From Tubulanus polymorphus (taxonomy: Eukaryota; Nemertea; Palaeonemertea; Tubulaniformes; Tubulanidae): a DNA stretch of 64,000 nucleotides. Both the position numbers and the translations under genes were made by a program. The notes under the pieces were generated by a model that saw only the letters and a list, made by a program, of their open reading frames with translations, was not told where the DNA came from and did no database searches. The stretch covers positions 26,814,001 to 26,878,000 of the forward strand of contig NC_134025.1 in NCBI RefSeq assembly GCF_964204645.1, given 5' to 3'. Below, piece after piece: positions 47,336 to 58,764 of this stretch (its first letter is position 1; every line of letters starts with the position of its first letter).

Positions 47336-50300
47336 GTTCTGTAAATTGTAAATCTTTCGTGAATATGTATGCATGATTCAAAATTAGAGCAATATGATCT
47401 ATGGAACATAATTCATTCGGCCATGTGTATATTGGATTATAACATACAATGCCGTTGATTGCATAAAACACCAGGAAGTATTTTGGCACGAACACCATTT
47501 CAATACTCTACGCCCAGTGAAAACGCAATTGAAAATCAACGTAATAGAAAATTGAGTTGTAATCGGGTCATTCAAAGATTCGTTCCAGTTACAAAACCTC
47601 TATAAAATAAGTCCCAATCATGTTTAAGACGTTACTATAACCTTGGAGTAATCGTCGATGATTACCCCAAACTATAAAATGTCTTACCCAAGTTCTGATC
47701 TTGTTTGACACTAGCCCATCTTGACGGTTAACACAATGTCATAGTATTTTTCAAACAAACAAAAAATAACAAGGACAACAAAGTAGACCGTGCAAAGTCA
47801 CAGTAAAATGCTTGTTACCTACCACGATTCCCTTACGTGATGTTAGATAGCAGAAATAATAGTGTTGTTGTCTGTTTATCTGCCCTAGATAATGAAGATG
47901 TTGATGTGACATTTGAATAGCTCAATATAAAAGACTTACTGCTACTGTGCTTTCATTCTGTCTGAGCGAAAAACTAAAATTTAAGCTTGTTGCGGTGTCG
48001 TAGGTTTTCCCTTATAAGGGTTCACTATAACTCATTATAGTTACAAATAGCCAGTTGCGATGTTTTACAGTGCTTTTAACTTCCGGGTGATCAGTCTAAC
48101 TAGGTCTGTTTGTGGTGTGGCCAGCAATCCCTGTTTTCTACTTTCGGTTAATTTCAGCTCATTATCGCCAACGATGGCTTCTGCGTGTATAGAATTAGTG
48201 CTTAATTGTTGGTAAAATTACACGTCATAACTGTTGCCGTGTTGTGTCTAGATAGATGTTATATATATCCTATATATTACGATATCCAGTGTATCAATGA
48301 TTGAATTCAACGTATCACAGTAATTGTCTCATAGTCGTGTCTCCTCTATCCATCGCACTAAACATACATAAAGAGATGTATTCTTGATCCTACTCATTGA
48401 AATCCACGGTCGCGAACAGAAAGAATCAATTTGACAAGGATTGACAATTTTAATTTGTGAAAGTTTTTATTAACCATGTGTAGTGAGGTCCACAATAATG
48501 TTTATACAATATACACCAAACCACGTGTGAAGGCAGTCGAGGATATGTCAATTAAAATTAAATGATTGAAATTTCAATGATCGTCAACAATATTAGCAAC
48601 ACTTCACTCCGCCAGGAACCAGCAGAGACGGAAGTCAGCAATATTTCTTGTGTCTAAAGATGTTCAAATAATTACAAGTTTTTCACATTAAAACGGATAG
48701 GGTGGTATAATAGAAATGATAATACATGTTTAAGTGATTAGCAAGGTATATCGACATTTCAATTCAAATTTTGAACACATTAACATAAAGAAAACATATA
48801 TAGACCTCGTCAGCAGTAAATTACCAGCTATTGGTGAACAATTTAAATGATGATAATACATTATCTTATCACCGACCGGTGGAGCAAAACATACAGACCA
48901 TTTTATTCGTTGACAAACGTTGAAATGTTTCATTTAATATCTTGTTTTTTTTTCCTATTGCACACAATTTAGAATTTATGTTTGTTTTAAAGCAATTATC
49001 ATACATCGAAGAATGACACGCAAAATACTTCATCGTATTAACCGGTTACTTTTTGCCAGTTTTTCAGATTAAATGAAGAACATAATTTTAGGAAGTCGGT
49101 TTCGCGACTGCGACTATCATTACCAGGTTGTCTAAGTGTGGCTTCCGTTCACAAGGCCCACAATTGAGGCGACAAATCAATATGCCTCAATATGAAACTA
49201 TTCATTTGTAGCGGAAATAATGCGAAGTAATTCGATGTATACGAACGTTTGATTATCACATATCCCACGAATTATATGGGCATTCTATCGAAAATTCAAA
49301 CAACACCAATATAACAGTTATTGGTAATAACAGCATCAGCTATTCAACACGGTGAAATGGGTGGTTCGTGTATACTGAGCTGCCAACTGATTCTTGATCT
49401 TTCGTTTTTTTTTTCGTTCTGAGAAATATGGATTTGATTTTGTCAATCCTTGATTACTATCAATTAAGATATTCTGCCGATTTGTTGCTTAGAGAGCACT
49501 TTTTTCAGAGGTTGACAGCCCTGTGTTCGATATTCACCCACTATGTGACTCGTTTCAAATACTACATTAAACCTTTCTATGGAATATCTATTTGACATGT
49601 TTTTTTTTTCAGATTGATTCAATTTTGATAGTCATAATTCTGCTTTGAAAGACAAAAAACACGATATAGCGCGCGCACTTCCTTCGCGTATGGAAAGTTT
49701 AAGGTAGTGTTTGGTACATATACATCACTTTCAAGAGAATCTTTTGAATAATCGATGAAGTGATTCTGATAAATTTGGCGATAAGCTGTGGTCAATGGAT
49801 TGGAAAAAAATATAATACACAAACAAGACGAACGATGGATCCCACTCATCGGCCCTTTTCAGCAGGACGGCACGGCCAATAAGGCACCGGCGGCCCGGAT
49901 CCAACACATGTGTTGATTCTATCCTATATTCTATACTTTTTCTTCATCTGTCATCAGATGTATCAGTTGCGCTGGTCAAGCGCTAACTGAACTAAACCAT
50001 ATTCGCTTTTTCTCTTTTCTGCCCACTCTTACTCTCAATCATTCCTGGGGCCAAGTAATTCCGCACATATTTATAGCCAAGCTGAGTTTATTCACATGTA
50101 CGCCCGACGGGGTATCACAGATCAGCCGTGTTTAGCTTGGACGAGTTATTTAAAAAGACATCTTCAATCCCTCTCTGGATTCGCGTCTAGCTATAAAATA
50201 TGTTGTGGTGGCGATGGTGTGATTTACCTGTATCCTTTCTTTCTTGGCACAAATGGTAAAATTTAACCAAATTCTGAAATCATGAATCGTTCAGAGAAAT

Positions 50301-50798
50301 ACGAATTTCAGAGCTATTAACTTGAAATACACGAGTACTATATTCAGAGCGGTTTATCACTGCACATTCTACACATCAAATAACCACACAGCCTCCTTTG
50401 AGTTTAAGACATCGCTATCATCGATATATTGATTAAAAGCAAAGACGGCAATTATATTGTATTGAGAGCTAGTCTACGTCTGTGACATGAATTTCATCGA
50501 ATGATAGAAATACATTTAATATGACGTTGTATGTTTAACTAGAGGCAACTATATATTTCATAATATAATGATAACAGTGCGATGTTATATTTAAATGGTC
50601 GTACGTGTGACGTATATTTACAAACGAACAGAAAGACGAAATAAATTGTTAAACCAAAACAGTCACAATACTTGTGTTGATAAACTCGAGATGATGACAT
50701 GTTATCAGAGATTGGAGATTTGACACTGAAGAAAGCATGTTGTTAGTGTTTATTCAGCAACGATAAGTTAGTTAATCTCGTTAGAATATCTCGATCCT
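47336..50798. other. Gene-poor region
   Basis: 3.4 kb with no exon I can support. The first bases should hold the mucin promoter. Open frames of 60-76 codons occur on the minus strand without splice context or family features. Confidence 0.5.
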
Positions 50799-53700
50799 CT
50801 ATGATACAACTGGGCTCTCAAATATGGCATGCGTGGCATGGAGGGGAACCGTGCTCATTCGCCGTGCAGACATCTCCTTTGATCTCGCCAGCCATTCCTT
50901 TTTCTTTTCAAGAAACTCCTAGAAAAGCAAACAAAAGCGCGCGTCATGGAAGGGAGTATAGTACAAAATGACAGGGTTTTAAGCAATTTCGTAAGACAGT
51001 GTGTTTAGTGTTGTTCGTGTGTCGTGCAGGGTTTGTATATATTTTTTGTCGAGTACGAAGCCTCCAAGTTTTGATGCAGCAAGCAATCTCACAATCAACC
51101 TCAGAGAGCTTTAAACAGGCAATAAATAGAACGAAACAGAGACAGAAGCCAGGCTAGCGAGAAGTCAAGGCAATAACTGGGTAACCCGCGCACATGCGCA
51201 TTCCAGTTTACCTCGCTACGTCAATTTACTATGATTGTGTTTTTCTTGCTCGGCATTTTCCTTTTTTTCAGCCATTTGCTTCTTCTTCAGGCGCCGAAGC
51301 ATATGCTGAAAAATGCAATCCATCACGACCTTGTTATGTCAGATCAAGTTATCACGCATTAGTTTAAATTGAGTAATTTAGATTAGGTTTTATAATCGTT
51401 ACCATTCGAATTTAATAAATTTATCAGGTGGGGATGCGGGTGCAAAAAACGTAAGATCTTTTAAATCTATTGAGTCATTGTGTGCTTGTATTATCGGTGA
51501 ACTTAATTCATAAAAATATTCGTTCGCACCAAGCTGTTATACTAGATAATTAATTATTTAGATGTGTTTAAAGACTTGATCATTTCACAGAAACTGGGTT
51601 GAAATAAAGTTTCTTTCATTTATAAACCATGCAGAATTGAATGAAGTAATACTGCACTATATTCATATATTATTGTTGAAGAAAACCACAGAAATAGATA
51701 TTGTTTAAGATAGAAATGAAAGGACCATGCTGAGAGAAAAGTATTCATGCTGCAGAAATATATGTTGTAGAATGTTTACTGTGACGTTAGTGGTTCTGAT
51801 AACTTTTAAACAGTGGATATGACAATGTATCATTTTCTTTCTGGTGATGGATCTAGATTTACTTTTTGTGTTTAAATCATCGGTTTCGTCTTTTGTTTCG
51901 CCGGCGAATTATAATTATTTTTTATTTTTGTGCTAGTGCTCAGGCAAAATCAGCAAAAAGTCACCTCATTCACACTTCAACTAATACCAACATAGCATGG
52001 AAATCACATTTAGACTACCGTATGCTGTACCGGTATATAGTTTTATTAGTTCGATCATTCCTAATTTTGTAAGTTGACACACACTCTCGTCTGAGTTTAG
52101 AAAATGTATCAAATTTCTTTATTAACATTCGGTTTACAATTGCAGCCATGCAATCCGGAAACCTCTCATGCAATCAATGAGCAGAATGTATCATTATTCT
52201 ACAATAAATTTCCTTAAATGTATATAATTTCTAATGCCGATAAGTAGCAACTGTCTTATGTCATTGTCGCTTGTTATTGCATTTTTATTAGATGATCCAC
52301 TAAGATACACTTCAAAATATATCATTATCTTATCGGGTAGTTTTGGACTCAATCGATTTTGCGACTGTCACGAAATTGCTCAAAATTCTGTTTTCATCTC
52401 TCGACGACCTTCCATGACGTCACGTATATATAAGTTCTTGATTAACCGTCATGCAGTTATTCTTAGATTATGAATTATCGGTAAAAGAAATAATAGAGCG
52501 AAGCAGCTTCACGATGAGTTAATGATGCGATGAACATGCGTTTGTTAATACGGGCATTTAAGGAAACGAAGTTTTCTTCGAGCACATGCTACATATAAAC
52601 GTCGAGCTTCACGAGCATATTGAACTCGGACAAACAGAATTAAACGTGGCGATAACGCAGGCTTTCTACTGCCTTGCATCTACGTGAATGAGTAAAATAC
52701 ATTCACCAGTCAGGATGTCTTCAAATTACTAAGACTCTTTTTCTTTTTTCAATTTTATCAAATGAAGGTCGACAAGATCCTGACAAGCGATCGAAGCGGG
52801 ATCTATTATGATATCTGGATGCGAAATATATCAATCTATTCAATCCTATATCCGGATAAACGCTGTTATTTTTAACGAATGGCAACTCATTCGTCAATAG
52901 CAAGTCTAACACTAATTATGATAAGCGGGATGTGAAAATCATATTTGTGAATCTATGCGTATCAGGAAAGCACTGTCTTACGAAATTACTTAAAAGAGAA
53001 ACAATTGGATGCTATAAAGTGACGGAACAAAATAATCTTGTCGGTTTGTAGTGTCACTATTTTGACAAGTTTTCAAGATGAATGAAATTGCAATAATTCA
53101 TATATAAACGATGAAGTAAATAGCAACTCAATGAAAGCAATATGATAAATAATATAAGGCTTATTCAATTAATGAAAGGAGATCAATAATAACAATATAA
53201 TAATAATGATAATATATATATACATAACAGTTATTACCCTGAACATGGTGGACTCCGAGAAGTTGGCGATAAGTCTTAGATCAAAAAAGATATACGTATA
53301 GAGAGCACTAACATTTTTGGATTGCTTTCATTGAATTGAATACGTAATAATACAACACATAAACTACATACAGGCAATCGAGACATCGCTGTAACAAGAC
53401 TGGATGGCTCCGAGAGGTACGAAGCCAAAACCACCACCGTGATAAATAGTGAGGCATCGCTTTTGCATATCCCTCCACATACTCCGAATATTTCGAATTA
53501 CTTACCCTAAATTCTTTGTCCTTTTGCTTCATTTCTCTTCTTCTTTTGCATGCCTGAATTGCAGTAATTGAAATTCACTTGTAAACGATAAATGAATAAA
53601 TAAAATGGTTACTTTCCGCGATTTCATGTGTTATACTCACATCGAAATACAGCCAAAATATGAATATGATGTGGCAAACTATGTACATGACAGCAAACGA

Positions 53701-56700
53701 TATAAATACATTTCGTTCTAACTGCAGTAACGGCCCATCATCCCAGTGGAAAAACAACATGACAACAGCGTGCCAGATACAAACAATGCATAGGATGACC
53801 AGTGACAGCAAAACGTACTTGTCCTGAATCAAAAATCGTTTTCTAGTTATATACTAATCTCATGTTGTAAATACATTCTATTCTCTTTGTATTGATTTAT
53901 TTACGTACCATGTATGTTAGGTATGATATTTTTGGAAGACTTTGGTTGATAACAAACTTAAAAGCAACCGACGTTAAAAGCAGTGTGAAGGACAATTGTA
54001 ATCGATTCTGTGGTAATCTCGGCTCGACGGCAAACGTGGCAAAAGACAAACCACTGATGAAAAACTGAAAGAAAGATGATACGAATTAGAAAAGAAACAA
54101 TTCTCAGAAGATTCGTATATTCATGAATAACACATAGAAGATCCGCCTTGCGCGTTTTGAAAGTGTATTTCACAGAAGACATGTCTTTTCGTCTATTCAC
54201 GGGTGATAAGGAGAACACTTAAGGGAAGGTGGTGTATTCTGAGAATGGTAAAGGAGCACACTCAAGTCCATGCAAATATCACAAAATATCAGTCATTATA
54301 TTTAATTATATTTGGGTAAAGTGGATAAAATAAGGTACACGTATGCTGTGGGTCTAGCGGTAACATTTATGTGGATTTATGTCTGTTATTCAATAGCGCT
54401 TGGCTTTCGACAAACGATAAGCTATTAACAACATTTTAAGCCATATGTAGGCCGTGTAGAAAATCTACCCATGAGTGCAACCAAAATCTGATTAAGGAAA
54501 TGGTATAAAAACGTCAGCGCTGCTAATCGAATTTAGCAGTGTACACTTTCCTATGATTTGCTTCACCACAATCACTTCATTTGGTCATATTTTTGTCGAT
54601 AATCAAATCGGCTCGACTCAACAGGGTAAAACTTCAAACGGCGGCCGCAAACGTATTCCAAACGAAATACCATTTGAAATACAAAATAAACAAACAGCAA
54701 CTTTTCTATCGGAATGTGTATAGATATGTATCAATTATATTGCATGCTTTTTAATTCCGCCGTGCATATAGCATGACAATTATTTCATAACTGACTGGAA
54801 CCGCGTGAATTTGAACTGTTGTTAGAATATTTGTGGTGTATCTAATGTGATGATTTTCGTTCAGTTCTTATATTCTGTTCAGAGAATGGCATCAACAAGA
54901 GGTTTGATCATCTGAACTTATCGACGAAGTATAGGCGAAAATTAACGAGAATGTATCTATAGCCAAGCGTTTTAACAGTCAATAAACATCAAAATAATAA
55001 ATGCATAAAATATATACATATATAAAGATAAAGGCTATATCGACGAAGTCATGGCTCACATCCAGTAAGCGATTAATAGTAGTTTCAGCTTTTGACTTCG
55101 GTCCAGAATTTTAAGCAGAATAAAAACGTGGCATTCTATAAAACCGATGAACTAAACATATCGATCTCATCAAATCTGGACTTGCCATAACAAGAAAAAC
55201 GTTCCAGTAGAAATAACCGGGTCTTCTAGCTGCACGGCACATCACGGCTAGAGCGGGGTGGTTTTTGGTGCTGCTACTAAACTCGTTAGACATGGTTCTG
55301 CGTGTAACTTCAATGTGCTCATGGAGTTTCCACTCCTGGAATCATGTATTGATACAAGACGTTACTAAAATAAGTTCTACTATATCTAGTCACAAACATT
55401 AATGAACGGGGATCGAATGAAACCGAAGAGCATAGATCTACCTGTTAGATCTGAATGCCAAAAAGAAGGACGGTAGGAAAACAGTCTCGTCCGGTTGGTA
55501 AAATCAATTCATCAATGCAACTCCTGATATAATCATTCAGGATAATATTAAATGGTATGACTTAAAATTTTTCATTTCTTATTGCCCTCAGTTTCACGCA
55601 ACGCCGTTCATTTATAGTTATAATAAATACCATGATTAAAAAGACATTCCAGTAGAAATAGCCAGGTCTGCGCGCGGCTCTGCATGTCACCGATAAGGCA
55701 GGGTGATTACGACTGGATGTCGAAAACTCGTGTGTCATGACTCGCCGTGTGACTTCGATATGTTCATGAAGTCTCCATTCCTGAAATATTCACATCTCTT
55801 AACACAAAAACGGCCGACTCCGGGTGCATCGAACTACTTCGGTACACCGCTTTGACCTGGAATGCTTGGACCTATTGCAAAGAAAACTGGCTTCAGCCAC
55901 GGATATGTGCGGCATGACTATTCAAATAAGCAATATTTTGAATAAAGTCTAAAATCCCTGTAAGAGAAGTTACATTTCGATATTCAGCACAATAAATTGC
56001 AATATATATTTCCCACGGTGCGTGGAGGATTTGGCAATGAAGTACTTGTGGCTTTAGCCGAATACGAGTCTAAAGTTATTGATATGCATGCATATCTCGT
56101 GTGGTTTTTTAGTAATATAGAATTGAAGACTATGTCCAACAGCTTATCATAAATGTATAACTCGCTACCAAGTTGCTTAAGCTGTCAAAACGAACGCGAC
56201 TGAAGAGTTGTATTCTTTACATAAACATAAACGGCATTTTTTCGGACATCGAAGACTGAAGTTTTCTGATATTATTCTGATTATATCGTAATTCAAAGAA
56301 GTTTCAAGAATGCAAAACTTTAGAACATGAATGGTACGAAAGATCACGTATATCCGTCCATTTCGTACTGGGAATTCCGATGTTTAATGAACTGGTGAGT
56401 GTTAATGAATTTTCCCGCAGCTGCTTTGTATCAGTACATTTACACAAATTCACAATATGAACGCTAATACCGATATACCAACACTAACGATCCGTTATTT
56501 ATAGAGTTCGTTAATGCCTTGGTGCATCTCACGTGTACTTTGAAATCAAGACACTAATAAAATAAATTCTCCCGACACTTTTAAAATAAACTGGTTCTAT
56601 ATGGTATATTTACCTGCTGGTCTACAAAGGTCTGTACGTTGATTCCGCTCATTTCGTTTTCATCTGGAATGATGTCGATTTCTGTATCCGGTCTCTCAGT

Positions 56701-58764
56701 AGTCATGGTTAAAGTGAGATCCTACGAAACATTCAGATAAATGCTTTAAGTTTGTCATTCGTAGGTTCCGTTACATTTATTAGAATTATCCAAATGTTTG
56801 ACTGACAATAATAATTTGATTACATCCAGCAATGATACAAAGTGTTTGAACGCTTTTGTTCTCGAAATAGAGAATTGCCCCTCTTATATTATTTGATTGA
56901 TTGATTTGATTTACTTTGATCTGAATGTTGTGTCCCTCACAAACCCACCACGTCTGCCGAAGCAGGGGTTTGGTTTTGAAATCCAAGTACAGATATATTC
57001 GGATTTATATCTCACGTTATAGGCTGATTCTCGAACAAACAAATACGAGTTCGTTGGACAAATGGGTTGGCAAACTCTCACAAAATTATGAACTATCGGT
57101 ATAGTATACTTTTCTTATAGTATACTTACTTGCAAATTTTTCCTAGGATATATAGAATATGCATAAGCTGAGTAATTACGTCAATCAAGGGAAGTGCAAT
57201 GCGACGCCATAATAGCCGTATATTTTCCCCATGGCATTGAATGGGAAATAATGTAAAATGATGCTGACAAAAGTCAGAAACATGTTTGAGACATCAAACT
57301 TAGGAACAACAATTTCATTTTCATCGTTTTTAGTTGTTTCGGTACGCCGACTTCTATCTACTAATATTTTCTCTTCGGGCACACTTCAAGTCAGTGTTTA
57401 GAATTTCAGAATGGTTTCATTTCTAGTTTCACCAGATGTGCAGATGAAATACCCTTGAAGCAATAGAGTTTGTTAATAAATATGGTTTTGAATTTCAGAT
57501 CTTCAACCACAAAGCTTGACATTTTCGATTCTAACTTGTAGAACAGGTACGTAACTAGCGGTACTCATTGTCTAACCAGTCCGATGTTTCGATGAGAGAA
57601 GTTGTATCTATATATCAAACCTCAGAGTCGTTTGTTTATCTCCAGATCGCATATAGGATCCTAAGATCTGAAAACAGCCGTATTGGTTTTCTATGTTTTT
57701 GTAATTTCAGGAGAAGCGAATTGTAGCGTGTAATTCGGCTTGCTTCAGAGCGGTATTACCACCTAATTAACGTAATGATGTACTAAAGCGCGCTCTTTGT
57801 GGTTTCCTTCCAATTAGGATGCAACGAAGAATTATGACAACAAAGATTGTGGCTCAAGGGGAGGGCCGAATCTGATTCTTTCCTCGGTACGATGTACCGG
57901 TGAATGCGAGCGCAATTTTCTATATGGCATTTACGAGCAAAACAAGGGCTGAAATCAGCCAGTAGTATCTTCACAAAATTCAATCTGCCCATAGCTGTTG
58001 ATCTAGTAACTATTTCCAATCAAACCTATTCAACTAACCTGGACGTCTAAGGGAAAATCGTTCAGTTCTAGATTCTCCAGGAATATTCCTTTTAACCGGC
58101 GCCTCTCCATTATATAGGCTTCATTCCTGTGATTCACAGTGGCAGTTAACCACGTGCTATCCTTTGTTTCGGTAATAACATTGTCTATATACAGCATTGG
58201 ATTCCAATACTTGTCTAATTCTATATTTTTCAATTCCTGAAAAATAATGGGTTTTTTCAGTTTATTTAAATCAAAGAGAATATCTATTTTTCAAAATTTT
58301 CCCTCCCTGGGACGATATTTTCCTAAAAAATGATGGATTGAGTGGTATACGTACCTCTGGGTTTTTTCCGTCTAATTTCGGTTCTCGCCATTTCGCTTGA
58401 ACGAATACGTCGGCGTTATACTGTTCTTTCAATGTGTCGATTTCTCCAATTTTCAAAAATACTACCCGTAGTTCAACTATAACCTGAGTGGAAAGAACGA
58501 TACATATGTATATTTTTATTAGTTTTGTTCAAAGCGTCAAAGCAATGCATTCGATGACGTCATCCATGATTTCGATGCGAACTTTATTATTAATGCTGTT
58601 GGAATTGATGGTAGTTCACGGGGTACAAGGAAAATCTGCGAAGCTGAATGACTACAAAGCACATTAACATGCGTAATATCCGTAATAATACTGCGATCGT
58701 AATTATACAATTCCGAGCAAGAAATCATAAAAAATACCTTTGCGACGGAAGACATCGTCTCCAT
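50799..58764 (-). CDS. Pentameric ligand-gated channel-like protein without Cys-loop or signal peptide
   Basis: Coding exons: 58738-58764, 58355-58483, 58039-58236, 56614-56721, then one of two alternative exons (55631-55780 or 55186-55335), 53909-54064, 53641-53823, 53506-53553 and 50799-50918; 372 residues. The ligand-binding-type domain (residues 10-190) includes ADVFVQAKWREP, YWNPMLYIDN and LELNDFPLDVQDL, the FPxDxQ motif of the family, but the two Cys-loop cysteines are missing. M1 spans about 193-215, M2 about 222-245 with the conserved M2-M3 link LPKISYLTYMDKY, then M3 and M4 separated by only about 12 residues. The C-terminal tail of 55 residues is very basic. In-frame stops sit directly before the ATG at 58764, and no signal peptide is encoded. 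It belongs to the pLGIC superfamily; ligand, ion and topology are unknown. Confidence 0.83.
51223..51305 (-). other. Possible alternative last exon of the channel gene (stop near 51207)
   Basis: After acceptor GCATTTTTCAG the frame reads HMLRRLKKKQMAEKKENAEQ and stops a few codons after an unspliced end (NHSKLT). It follows exon 53506-53553 in phase 0 and would give another basic, coiled-coil-like tail. As an internal exon ending at the GT at 51228-51229 it would shift frame, so an alternative terminal exon fits better. Confidence 0.45.
51306..53505 (-). other. Long 3' intron of the channel gene
   Basis: AT-rich with simple ATA/AAT repeats around 53180-53225. No further exon recognised. Confidence 0.5.
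55186..55335 (-). other. Alternative exon b (pre-M1/M1 start) of the channel, GC donor
   Basis: 150 nt, 50 codons, from EWKLHEHIEVTRRTM to WNVFLVM. Acceptor CATGATTCCAG; donor is GCAAGT rather than GT. It is identical to exon a at 40 of 50 residues and the same length, phase 0 at both ends, so the two are interchangeable without frame change. Confidence 0.82.
55631..55780 (-). other. Alternative exon a (pre-M1/M1 start) of the channel, GT donor
   Basis: 150 nt, 50 codons, from EWRLHEHIEVTRRVM to WNVFLIM. Acceptor ATATTTCAG, donor GTATTT. Inclusion of both copies in one transcript would duplicate the M1 start and break the channel, so mutually exclusive use is expected. Confidence 0.82.

Noticed and set aside
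46644..47351. 235-codon plus-strand open frame and overlapping 98-codon frame with VIVGVISDV / LVLFPMSL repeats
   Set aside because: Shadow of the 24-bp mucin minisatellite on the opposite strand; the minus frame has signal peptide, SEA domain and consistent splicing.
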